DNA of 64,000 nt from NCBI GenBank assembly GCA_021399435.1, contig JAJTUP010000071.1:186001-250000 (forward strand). The letters are read 5' to 3'. Both the position numbers and the translations under genes were made by a program. Below, in pieces: positions 44,160 to 55,071 of the stretch (positions are counted from its first letter, which is position 1; every line of letters begins with the position of its first letter). Source of the stretch: Diaporthe sp. PMI_573 (taxonomy: Eukaryota > Ascomycota > Sordariomycetes > Diaporthales > Diaporthaceae). A model generated the notes under the pieces. That model was not told the origin of the DNA. It did not search any database and was given only the letters and a program-made list of their open reading frames with translations.

Positions 44160-47100
44160 ATGGACTCTCGAAAAGCCGAGCTCGAGGCCAGGACTGGGAC
44201 TAAGAAAGCTCGCTCCGAACCCCGAATCAAAGTGCTTTGCCCCTTCAAGGCCCACTACCCTGAAAATCCCGATTTCGAGGGCTGCCAGTCACATGAATGG
44301 GGCACATTGGTCGAGCACCTTGTGCGCCAGACACACAGACCAAGGAACCAGTGTCAGAAATGCGGAAGAGACTTCTATAATGTTGTCGAATATGAAAAAC
44401 ACACCACTACATGCGATGTAGTTCCAACAAGAGTGTTCGAAAGCCCCTTCTACGTAGGGAGAGAGAAGGTAGAACCAATCCGCAGCCTTACGAGGAAAGG
44501 CCGACAGAGCCAGCCTATCGAAGACTTGTACAGCGAGTTGTGGCTCATCCTTTTTGGAGACGGTCCACCTGTGCCGGACCGTACTGTCTGGTTACGCCAG
44601 TCTCAGAAAATACTAGAGGACCTGGGCACAGACAATCGTCTGCAGGACGCTCGCGCAGGCAAGGCCTGGGCAGACACTAATCCCACGAGGGTCAGCAATG
44701 CGGCTGATGTTGCCGACATCAACCATCCGCCCACGAACAATAGCGATAATGACTCGGTCACAAGTGGAATGGATCAGTTCTACTCCCAGACCTCGACAGT
44801 GCTTGGCAACAAGCTTGCACGAGACTTACAAGATGTTGATCTCACGCGTTTGGAAGATATGCTTGCCACACGGCTGGAGGAGTTCTCGCTGCGTTTCGGA
44901 AACGAGCATGCGAGCGCGAATCATCTGCGCACGATGTCGAAAGTCTACCGGCGTTCAAGGTGCGTGCGAGTGTTTTTACAAAATCACACTTTAATTTGTC
45001 GAGTTGCATGAGGCCTTTCTTGTGTTCTGGTTCAAATGATTGACGTCTATCGTATGCACAGGAGGATTGCGGCACGAGTTTGTCGGGGTGCTTACAAAGG
45101 AGATACGGAAGACTCGAATTCGATCAGTGATGAATCCAGCTCTGATGATTCAAAAGAAGTCACTGCAGTTGCCCAATGGCTTGGGGATATCCAAGGCTCC
45201 GCAGACACAACATACGACGAGACTGCCAACGATGACAACAATGAAGAAGAACTGGTCCCAGGCTATAAGACATTATTCGATTCCGAAGCATACCGATGGC
45301 TTGTCTCAGTGATGCAACGAACGTCTCGCTTGAATGGCATCGACCCACACTGCATGATTCACCACCGTGAAATTATGACAAGGCAATTACAGGCTGTTAC
45401 AGATCAGCAGGCCCAGAAACCAAAGTCGCATAGACTTATAACATCGAAAAACCAGCCGCCTCTTTTCCTGGCGAGATTTGACCTTGAATGGGACCCTGTG
45501 ACATTCTTGCAGGAGGAATGCGAAGGCAAAAATCAGGAGGAAGTTGCTGGTCAAGTTCTTGCACTCACTGGATACGGACGCTCGGTGCAAGCAGAAACTT
45601 GCCGAGGCTACCTTGAGCAGGTTTGGCCAACGACTGGTTCGGAATTCATGAACCTGGTGGAGGATCTGGTGACCCGAGCAGGTCAGAACTGCAGACGTAA
45701 GTCGCTGGTCTCGCACTGCAAGCACTCACATATGACTGAATATGCCAAAGGTGTGCTCCCAGATCGAACCGAAATCTCAGCTCGATTACACGACGAGACT
45801 TGTGTCATTGAAGCATTGGGTACACAGAGCAGCCTGAGTGATGTGGCCGAGCAACTTTTGTGGATTTCGACCACGTTGAGGATGCCTTCAGGTGCAGCTA
45901 CAGGCATGACACTATGCTCAGCTGAGCTAGTCCCAACGACAACTACTGATGATGAGGCTATACTTATCGAACAGACATATCACCAACGGTGCCTGGGAAA
46001 GGTCGATTTCCGCGTCGTGTACAAGACAAATCCTCTCCCAAAAGGGCTAGCCGAAGGCGACTGTTGGATGGAGTTGTTTCCATCATGTCCAGTGACGATC
46101 GGTTATCCGATTCCATCAAGAAAACCCCAGCGGCCAGGTCTGGAGTTGCCCCTGGACATCATGGTATCATTGGTAGGTGCTGATCGAGTGACCCCGTTTG
46201 GTCATGACTTGATAATCAAGGGATACTCCGATCTGTTCTACGCGACTGATCACACTGATGGATGTGTAATGTGGCACCTGATATGTAACAAACGTGACCC
46301 AGTATCAGGGACGTCACGGATTTCATTCGCAGATAGGCGGATTCCTCGACCTACAGAACAGACGCCGTCACTTCTGCGACCCGGCGATGTGCTGGAGATG
46401 CGTCACATCATTGGTTGGACAACTACAATCAAATCCAATGCAGGTCAGTTCATTGCGCAGATAGCTGGAAATCCATTCTTACTGACTGCCTCGTTGTGAC
46501 AAGGCGCCCCTGATGCCGAATACGGCTCAATCACCTCGTCCAACCTCGGCACGCCACCACAAGACTGGGCGCTTGACAGAGTTCAAATCACCGCAGGGCA
46601 GTACGTGACGATATCAGGCGGGTTTGTACGCTGTAAAAGACAAAAGCCGATCGTGAACAAGGAGGAAAACTACATTCGCAAACTTAGGGATATCGGGCGA
46701 AACAGATTCCTTCTGTGTGACGTTGATAGTCATAAAGTCTGGATGGTCAACGGCCTCAGTGTCCTTCTTCATCTGGTCAGGAGCCATTTGGTCGACGCAG
46801 AAAACGACAAATTCTATGAGACGGGCTTTGCAGTAAAGGCAGACGAACTCAAGGCTGTGGGGGGTCGAAGTGGCTCGAAAGCTGCTTTTGAAACCTTGAG
46901 ATGTGACAGCAACAGGGTGTTGCTCCTTTATCACAAAGACGAATCAAGCCACACAGGATCGACTGAGAAGGAGATTCGGGGCATAGGCTGCTTAGAGGAT
47001 CTCGTCAGGTCTATCATGCACATTCTCGAACAAATCGTCGACCACCAAAACGACCTCCGATTTGAAGAAGCAAGTGTCGGTTATCGTATCAAAAGAGCAC

Positions 47101-48017
47101 CATGGGAACGTCTGGAGGGTTTTGATTTCATGGACGTTGCAACTTTGAGGCACACAATTTCACCACGGTTTACGAGTCTACGCGCAGAAGCGAAAGGATG
47201 GGCACAGCTAACTCGCACACTCGAAGCACCGACACTCTTTGCCAAAAAGTTCGGCGAGATGTTAGAACCAGGCAGGACCGACGAAAACAGCACGAAATGC
47301 AGCGTATGTCACTGGAATGACACAATGCCTCCAGAGCGTGACCTTCTCGCCGCCCGAGTTGAGGATCTACTGGACGCTGGCGAGAAAGACGCGGATAGCT
47401 ATTGTCTGCGCTTCACCAATGAGCTTTGCCTGGATATTCCCCCGGTACTGTTTAAACCCTGCACCACCAGGTGCCAAGACAACGATCGGATCCAAAAGCT
47501 GCAACAGACCTCAGAGAATAAACAGTCATCGTCTTCGGTCTGGGAAAAGGCGCTTCGGAGCATGAAGCTATTTGATCGAGAGACGAAGAACAGAAACGAT
47601 GAGATTCAGTCAAGCTCTCCAACAAGGATTCCGCCAGATGGAGCGGTCCTCCTTGGAATGCCTCAAAAGTCGAGCGAGCCAGACAGCCAGACAACTCGGC
47701 GGTATACAAACCGCACTGCCGACCACTCAGTGCAACCGCTGGCGTATATCGACGACCTTGGAGGCGCCGCGTCTTCGTCACAAGTGAATAATGCCACTGC
47801 GAACGACTTGGATTCAGCAAGCGAGCTTGCCCGAACTGAGAGCATGCCACTCCCAACGCATCTGGCTTCTCCACATCTCCTGTCCAACAGTGTTGCAAAT
47901 CCTTGCAGTCCTGAATCCTCTGTGTCCGCTTGCCTCCACCCGCCGCAAGATGATTTCCATCGAAGTAAGAGAGCTGAACGGCGCGCCAAAGAGGGAAAAT
48001 ATCACTGTCAAATGTGA
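44160..48017 (+). CDS. Large zinc-finger-bearing fungal orphan protein
   Basis: Exons 44160-44959, 45062-46443 and 46504-48017 join in frame to 1231 residues. The N-terminus carries a C2HC-type finger (C65, C68, H81, C85 in CQKCGRDFYNVVEYEKH) and a second possible Cys/His set at 27-59. The middle holds the blocks I associate with a widespread but uncharacterised ascomycete family: FRVVYKTNPLPKGLAEGDCWMELF, CPVTIGYPIPSRKPQRPGLEL, DRVTPFGHDLIIKGYSDLF, MRHIIGWTTTIKSNAGAPDAEYG, and DVDSHKVWMVNGLSVLLHLVR. The last 170 residues are disordered. The frame ends in KYHCQM at a TGA inside a donor-like site (aaat|gtgaga), so another exon may extend it. Family members often occur in variable genome regions; role unknown. 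Confidence 0.85.
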
Positions 48018-48322
48018 GACACCTACGTATGACTGATTGTGTGTCCAGTGTATGGTTCCGGATCGGGCGCCAATCTGCTGAGAATAAGACATGGAAGCCC
48101 GGAAAGCTTGGGACAAAAAGATTTCGTATACTTAGACCACTCCTTAAGCAGACGGCTTTGGAAATGGATTTCCTTCTGAAGGGATGCCAAGTGAACACCA
48201 CCAAACAATGTTTTGCTTTCTAATATAGTTTCGAAGAATCTCTGTGTTTCAAAAGATCGTTGGTAAATTGGCGCGACTATGAGGTTAACGTGTTAGTGTA
48301 GAGTAACTACTCGCTAGTTTGG
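48018..48322. other. Possible last exon of the zinc-finger orphan
   Basis: An in-frame continuation to 48223 would exist if a 35-nt intron (48013-48048 region) were removed. That is short for a fungal intron, and the resulting text shows no clear finger, so I leave it out of the model. Confidence 0.3.
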
Positions 48323-48529
48323 ATGTACAGACTGATCTTGGCCCAATATCTAGGAATGGTCGTTTTCCGGGTCGTACACACCGCGGATCCTCTCCCAGAA
48401 GGAGCCTGGTCAGCTGAAAACGATCGTTGGATGTGTTCAGATCATATCCACATTGGCAGTGTTGATCGAGTATACAAAGATGATTCATTCCACAATCACT
48501 TACAGAGTAGCGCAGATGATCTGGTATAG
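48323..48529 (+). pseudogene. Decayed fragment related to the zinc-finger orphan
   Basis: The frame reads LGMVVFRVVHTADPLPEGAW and continues SAENDRWM. The upstream gene has LGKVDFRVVYKTNPLPKGLA, then EGDCWM, in its middle. About 60% of the aligned residues match over roughly 28 positions. Outside this block the frame has no similarity and stops at 48529. It is most likely the remnant of a tandem duplicate. Confidence 0.6.
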
Positions 48530-48991
48530 GTGCCACCAAGGTGCTACAGTTTTACCTCAAGCATGTGTGATAGGTTCACTCAGTTTCACATGTCCCTGAT
48601 TATTCCCGTTGTCGGTATGTGGAATGTTTTTCTTGAATAATTCATTGCATCACTAGTGTGAGAAAATTTTCGGCCTCTGGGCGAATTGCATGAAAGGGTG
48701 GGGATGCTTCTATACTTAAACAAGCAGCCTTGTTCCCCTCTCACACAACCAGAATGCAGTCATTCATGTTCACTGGCAGGTTTCCGCGGTTGCTCCAACC
48801 CATGTCTGTCAAATGGGAGAAGAATTGAGTTGATTAAAGTAAGAGAAGGCCCTTCAGAGGGTGCTGGGGCCTACGGTCTATATGTAGAAGGAGGGAAGTA
48901 GGTGTGATGGTGTTTCGTTTCAACAATGTCAACTCATCTTCTAGAGCCCTACAGTCCATCATAATACCATACTAGATCCCCAAGTGTCAAA

Positions 48992-49274
48992 ATGCGCTTC
49001 CATCTGTCATTCGTGTTACTCCTCGCTACGGTGTAAGTGTTAATCTTCATCTCTGAATTCGTCGGTTTTGTGTACTGATTGGCCGCTTCTTCTACTTAGC
49101 TCCAACGCACTGTGGCGCGACTGCACCACTGCCGATGGCACTCAGATATGTTGTTCGACGCCTACTTTCTGGAGCCTTTCGTGGGGTACCGTGGTAAGAA
49201 AATCAAGACGCCTTTTGAAGCCTTGTGACTGAAAGATTCTTTAGTGCAACGTTGGGCCCGATGAGAGCGCATAA
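48992..49274 (+). CDS. Small secreted cysteine-rich protein (54 residues)
   Basis: Three exons, 48992-49032, 49100-49193 and 49245-49274, all with GTAAG donors and (C/T)TTAG acceptors, join to 54 residues. A signal peptide (MRFHLSFVLLLATVSNA) with cleavage near residue 17 leaves about 37 residues containing four cysteines at 22, 31, 32 and 46 (C-x8-CC-x13-C) and three Trp after the predicted cleavage site (four in all). Small size, secretion, paired CC and placement beside transposons fit a candidate effector or antimicrobial protein, but no family is recognised. Since each exon is tiny, the model rests on three consecutive in-phase splices plus a good signal peptide. Confidence 0.6.
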
Positions 49275-50257
49275 AATGCGTACATAGAGTGCTGTGCGAA
49301 CGTTGAGCATATCTTAGGATCCTGTCACTAGAAATGGCCTTGAGCGGAAAGGGGGGGGGGCGGGGGCTCGTGGGAAGGCACTACTAGCACTTGAAGGCAA
49401 ATATGCTCATAGTCAACACTCGCCATCTACTCCCAATCGAAATTTCAGATTTATCGAGAAGTATCTGGTGTTTTGATTCATGTACTCGCCAGTTTGTCGG
49501 GCCTTGATGCAGTATGTTGATGATGTCGGATATACTACAGTGTAAGCCAGCACAACACCATGTTTCTACCTAGGTATCCCACAGTCCCTGCCTATTTGCG
49601 GCCGAGGATTGGCACAACACCCATGGATGATGAGCCACAAAGATTTACCATTCGCAGATGGACTCATCAAAGGAAGTAGGTATTGCTCAGATTTTCAGCA
49701 GTATCTTTGATCTAAGGCTTTCCACAGCTTTTGAAATCAAGACTGTGTTGCATGTGACACTGGACATGCATGTAGTGGGCCAAGGTGGAAATATCCTAGA
49801 GCTAGTGTTGAGTTGGATCGGGACCGTTGCTTTCAAGGCAAACAAAGTCTTGGAGATGCAGACAACTTACCCTGGCACACTTTGTGCGAGTGTTACGTGT
49901 GCGTCGATACACAAGAATTTCCTGCACAAACGTTCGCCATATCCACAGAAAGATCGCATGAACTTGGTTCAGATAGGGGTACGGTCTGTTCTAGCTGCCG
50001 AGAACAAATTAATCTGGACAAAGTGTAAGGAGTCGATAGCGAATATATCCAAGTAAAGAGAAGATCAGTGATTGCCGGGTGCACTCTGTCAGTCCAGTAC
50101 GTAATAAGCAGGTGTACAAAGTATACATTCGAGCTGCGTCTGGTATCATGTCTAAAAGTCTAATCTAATAATACACTCCCCGAACCGTGTCTTACCACAC
50201 CACCACCACTCCCCATCCAATCCCCAACCAAAGGCACCAACTCCCGGGCCCACCTGC
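49275..50257. other. Gap with a cysteine-rich open frame of unclear status
   Basis: A plus-strand frame running to a stop at 50028 is unusually rich in Cys (CVACDTGHAC, then LPWHTLCECYVCVD, then GTVCSSCREQ). It has no ATG near its start and no convincing upstream exon. It may be a fragment of a lost gene. The 3' flank of the bZIP gene is at the right end. Confidence 0.4.
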
Positions 50258-50938
50258 TCAGTACTGCTGCCCGCCGTGGTTCCCCCCATCATCCCACTCC
50301 TCAGGCACCCAGTTACTATCGTAAGCCCACAGGTTGGGGTCCCCGTAGGCACTGGAGGCCGCGGCAGTCCCGTAGGAGGTGTCGTAGGACGAAGGGCCGG
50401 ACTGTTGTTGCGCGGCGGCGGCGGCCATGCTGGCGTAGTAGTGCTCCTGGGCCTTCTCGGCCTGCAGGCTGTCCATCTCTGCCCTGAGCTCCTGGTAGGC
50501 GGTCGAGAGGGTCTGGTTGAGCGTCTCCGCCTCCTGGACCTGGGCCTCGAGCTCCTGGAGGCGGTGCTCCCTGCGCTCCCTGTATGCTCTTTGGGAGGCC
50601 CTGTTCTGTGTCCGGCGTCTCTGGACTCGTTGTTAGTTTCATGTGCCGGGTCGCTCGTGATTTCCAATAGTATCAAGCTCATCGAGACCACTTACTGATG
50701 AGTGCTCCTCCTCTTTGTTTTTGGAATCACCCCTCTTCTTCTTGGGTTCCTTTAGTTTCTTGGACATGGACCCGGAGGTATTGTTCTTGAAAGGGTCGTT
50801 GCCACCCCCGGAGCTACTGCCGTACTTTGTCGAGGGCATGTTGGATTCGTCAGTCAAAGTAGTATCGTCTGTTCGGTTTTGGTCTTGGGCTCGTGTTCTC
50901 TGTAGGGCTGGGGTAGCAGATGACTTGCCGTGCAACAT
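50258..50938 (-). CDS. bZIP transcription factor, Yap/AP-1-like
   Basis: Exons 50938-50696 and 50620-50258 join in phase 0 across a 75-nt intron to 201 residues. The splice assembles the basic region: RRRTQNRASQRAYRERREHR, with the bZIP signature N87-x7-R95, followed by a leucine-zipper-like run (LQELEAQVQEAETLNQTL...). The NRASQRAYRER variant is seen in small Pap1/Yap-like fungal bZIPs that act in stress or secondary metabolism. The C-terminus is Ala/Gln/Tyr/Trp-rich and acidic (VPEEWDD), possibly an activation region. The N-terminus is Ser/Gly/Lys-rich. No C-terminal cysteine-rich redox domain, so it is not a full Yap1. Target genes cannot be read here. Confidence 0.92.
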
Positions 50939-53781
50939 TACTTGAGCTCATGTATCCCTATATGAAGACATACGCATCCATACGAAGTTGGTGTAAACAC
51001 TAATCGAATTACTACTTTCGAACACCGGCTGCGCACCTGGTCTCACCTTACACGTCCACCTGGAAAGGCGCAGAAGCTTCCAAGAAAGGTCCGCCCGTCC
51101 CATGTTTACGGACAACCCACGGTGCCGCTTACTACAGTGTTATGTCAAAGGAAGGAAGGGGATTGAACTTCGGGAAAGGCGACACGGGCCATGGACCGAA
51201 ATAGTTGGTTCCAAACGCCGCGATGCGGCCGAGTTACAGATTACGGGTGTATGACAGTCCACCTTCAGGGCTATGGTACGAAAAGGAGCGGCCATGCTTG
51301 TTCTCCGCGGGAGTTGTCGGTTACCCTAGCATGAGTAACCCAAAAGCACCAAAAGTCTAAGCCTCCAGGACGCCCTAGACCATGTGACCCACCGGATCCG
51401 TGATCAGTCTTACCTGCGATCGATCCGGTGCCAGTGATAAGTAATCCGCCAGAGAAAAGCCATCTGCAATGACGTAGATGTCGTCTTCTCTGTATTAATT
51501 TTCCCCCGGGTCTCCAGGCGGCCTAGAACATCGCGTCCTTCCGCCCGCCGGTGGCTTGGAACGCAAGTGGCTCGATGGGATTTGATAATGCAATGCAGGT
51601 CGGATCCAAAGCCCGGCCGGGGTCGTGGTCAGTAGGGTGGGGGCCCGATCAGGTTGGCTAATTAGCTCAGATGCAAAATGGCCCAGCCGAAACCACCCAA
51701 GAAAGGCCTGCTGGCCCCATACCCATGCCCTTTTGCTTGCCAGCTGCTTACGAGCGGTGAATCAGCTTTGATTACTGACAAAGCGAGCAACAGCCGACAC
51801 ATCCCCGGGCAGCCCGTATTTGTGAGAAATTAGAATTGGGCGCGCGACCACGCGCAGATGGCCACAACTTGTTTTTTTAATCCATTTTACACCCTTCAAC
51901 ACCATCACCGCCATAAGTGTGGCGTCCACTATTTGGAATTCCCACGTGCATACACAAAGGCCACGTGCGCCTACAGGAGCCAAAGGTCAGATCACTAAAG
52001 TTGCCTCACCGTTGGTCCTCAACCCACAGTTACTGCAGTCCCTTAGTAAGTGCCTCGCGCTCGCGGACCTAGCCGTCGATGACTCGGCAGCCAGCGATCC
52101 CACGACAAACAGAGAGGGAATAGTAACTTTTCTTTTGCAAGAGCGGTGACTATGAAAAGCACAGCCAAGAACCCGTCAAATCCTTCTTTTCTTTTCCCCT
52201 TGTAGTTTCAGCTTTTACTATTGTGTCAAACACTACTCCACGTGCCATAGTCCGACAGGATAAGTATAGAGTACGTGATTCCTATTAATCCCCACAAGTA
52301 AGCGCCAGCTAATCGACGGAGCTGACAAGGATGACGACAGTGAAGCCTTTTCATCTCGATCGATCTGAGAGATCCAGACTGGGACGGAGTTCAGCTGGGC
52401 CCAGCTTTGTGGCTTTGTGGCTTTGGGGAGGAGGAAGCCAATACGGAAGGATTGGCCGAAGAGCGAGCCACCAGGGCAGAGCGCGCGCGCGACTAAAGTC
52501 ACGATAGGTAACCGATACGAGGGCAAAAGGACGCTTTTCTGACCGTGTCTGCAACAGCCAATCTATTTATGAAATTGACAGGGGATAAATTGAAGCGGCG
52601 GACAAATTCCGCCATATCTCTTGATGCCCTCAGGTAGGACTACTAGTGTCCAGCCCACAACGGGACTCGGGCGGCATATTGGCCATGGACTATGACTGCT
52701 AATGCAAAACGATCAGGTTTCTGCAGTCACTACACAGTATATCGACATGCAGTGCCTAGGAAATTCCAGGTTTTTCCAAAATACATCATAAGCTAGTAGG
52801 ACCTCTACACAGCACGGCGAGGGCAAGGAACATGATTGTAACAAGCCCACGCCATCCCGAAGAAGATGGTGTGGTGAAAGGCTCGTTGACCATCTTGACC
52901 GACACTCCCAGCCCGTTCATAGGATTCAAAGGGCGCATCCGCAAACATGGAATACCACCTCTTGTCCGCCATGTGCAACCCCAAAGTGTCAACTCCATGA
53001 ACCGCGGACATCAAAAAGAGCATGGGCGGAAAACTTGGCTAGGCCAGTGTTACCCGAACCGCTCAAGGGTCCCGCGGCGGAGAGGGCTGCTAGAGGAACC
53101 GCAAGCGGGATTCCGAGCCCGCGCTACGCCCTGCCTGTCCTGTCACCCACCTCCAGGGCCAGCGGGAGGAGGCCCCCCCGTTTTCAGCTCGATTGGACGC
53201 TTGTCGCGACGCATAAGAGGGCCGGGTAGGTTAAATCCCAGATTCCAAGTGCCCTGGCCTCGTGGGAGGGCTGGTTACACGTCAGGGCGGACGCTTATGT
53301 CCGCAGGGTGTTAGTGACCAGCGGCCGCCCGCTACGCACGGCACTCGGAGGGAAGGTGAACGGAAAGGAGAGTCTGATGTAAGCCGGCATGCGCGGCAGT
53401 TCGGAGACATAAATAAGGTGAGATCTTTGTGAGCCCAGCCCTAACTCGGCCCCAATCTCCGGCACATGGTTTGCAAGGGGGCCTTCGTCATGCGGGCTGT
53501 CGTGCATCCATCATCTGCCTGGAGGGCGGGGAGCGGATCCGCATTTTTGAGGCTCAAGAAGGTTCATGTGTGTAATTACGGTTGGCTTCGCCGGCCCTCC
53601 TAAGTCCGGGGTATTCCCACTGGTTCCACGGGCGGGACGTACGGATAGGCATGGTGTGCGATATACAAGGGACGACAGACGTGAGTCACCGTCCGCGTGG
53701 CACAGGCTCGCAGATGCGCAATACGCTCACGACACCTCTGCAGCCTACTCTGCAGGGCGCGCCTCACCCAGGTTGGGGTCC
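50939..53781. other. Long gap, 2.8 kb, no supported gene
   Basis: Promoter of the bZIP gene at left and 3' flank of the thioesterase gene at right. Short frames at 51919-52149 and 52832-53314 show no domain. No repeats or RNA gene recognised. Confidence 0.5.
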
Positions 53782-54687
53782 TTACTTGGCCCTCGCGGCA
53801 CCCCCGATATCCTCGACCGCGTCAGGCCGGTCCCAGGTCTCCTTCTCCAGCCTCTCAACGCCGCGCATCAGATCCCATATGCGCCTCCTGGCCCGCACCA
53901 CCTCGTCCTGCTGCCGCACAAAGGTCTCCTCCAGGACATCGCGCATGAACGCCGGCATCTCGGTCTTCCTGGCCGCGCGGTAGTCATAGATGACGACGTC
54001 CTCCTCGACCCTGGCCGAGACGCGGCGGTGCCTGTGCGAGAAGACGGCGGCGTCGAGGATGAGCGACGAGGGGGAGGGCTGCGACGAGGGCGGGTGCCGC
54101 AGCCGGTGGTACACCGAGACGCGGTCCGGGTACGTCAGCGGCAGCTTGTAGTCGACGCGGATGCTCTTGAGGATCAGGCCGACGGAGTCGGGCGTCATGA
54201 GCTCGGCCCACCGCCTCGCGCGCGACCGGTTGCCGCGGGCGGCCTCGGCGGCGGCGAAGTGGGTGGCCCAGTTGACGCGCGACGACTCGGCCCAGCGCAC
54301 GTACTGCACGTTGTTGACGTGCTGGAAGCTGTCCTGCTCGCCCCACACGACCTGCTGGCCCTCGAGCCCCCGCCGCCCGCCCGTCAGGAAGCCCTCGCTC
54401 CCCGCGCTGAGGGACCTCCACTCCGTCGCCAGGGCGTGTAGTATGCCGCCTGCCTGTGTGACCTGCGCCGGCGAGCACCCGAACATTATGCACTTGCCCA
54501 GGCGGGCGTGGAGGTCGGACAGCCAGCGTTGGGGAGGGGGTGGGGTGATCTCTTCGGCGGGACGGGCGGACGAGGTTGATGATGGGCGGGCGAGCCGGGG
54601 CGGTGGAGTTGCAGGTAGAGCAGCTGGGCACTGCGGCCACCCTCGGCTGAGGGCGGACAGCGGACGGAGGCGAGGTCGGGGTACCAT
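53782..54687 (-). CDS. Hotdog-fold thioesterase-like protein
   Basis: Intronless, 301 residues. The 4HBT/hotdog signature is WGEQDSFQHVNNVQYVRW, with acidic and His/Asn residues matching the active-site D-x-x-x-H-V-N-N pattern. A second block, SIRVDYKLPLTYPDRVSVYHRL, and the closing VIYDYRAARKTEMP fit the fold. The family includes acyl-CoA thioesterases; fungal members of this layout are often called thioesterase/thiol ester dehydrase-isomerase. The first 45 residues are rich in Arg, Ser and Pro with few acids, which suggests a mitochondrial presequence. Substrate unknown. GC-rich coding, so long antisense frames overlap it. Confidence 0.85.
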   Translation of the reverse strand: MVPRPRLRPLSALSRGWPQCPAALPATPPPRLARPSSTSSARPAEEITPPPPQRWLSDLHARLGKCIMFGCSPAQVTQAGGILHALATEWRSLSAGSEGFLTGGRRGLEGQQVVWGEQDSFQHVNNVQYVRWAESSRVNWATHFAAAEAARGNRSRARRWAELMTPDSVGLILKSIRVDYKLPLTYPDRVSVYHRLRHPPSSQPSPSSLILDAAVFSHRHRRVSARVEEDVVIYDYRAARKTEMPAFMRDVLEETFVRQQDEVVRARRRIWDLMRGVERLEKETWDRPDAVEDIGGAARAK

Positions 54688-55071
54688 GATGAGAGTGGAT
54701 GTGGCGTGCTATAAAGACATTGAGGATAATTGTGACAGCTGCACTAGGAAGCACACCACGATGGGCACTGGAGGAAGACGATCAAAGGTAAATAGCTAAA
54801 GTCAATTGAGACAAATGGACGATGCAATGCCCAGCCGGGTTCTTGACCGCAAGGCGTGCTCGAGTGGAGGGGGGACTAACCCAGGACCCTGTCCGCCGAT
54901 AAGATAAGATCTACGTCATGGCAATAGCCGAGGTCGGCTCCGCTCCGTCGACTCTCGAGTTGGAGTGTTGCATGATGCTCTCCTTGCACTGCAGAGGCAT
55001 TCCCGTCCAGCAACAAGCAAGCTGCCAGACAGACCAACAATGCTCCCTCGCAAAGCCAATCGAGACCCAAA
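54688..55071. promoter_or_regulatory. Divergent promoter region (thioesterase / LYR protein)
   Basis: About 380 bp between two divergent starts. Both neighbours are candidate mitochondrial proteins, so co-regulation is possible but not shown. Confidence 0.45.

Noticed and set aside
53566..54441. 291-residue plus-strand frame antisense to the thioesterase
   Set aside because: The minus strand carries a clear hotdog motif; the plus frame is a GC-driven shadow.
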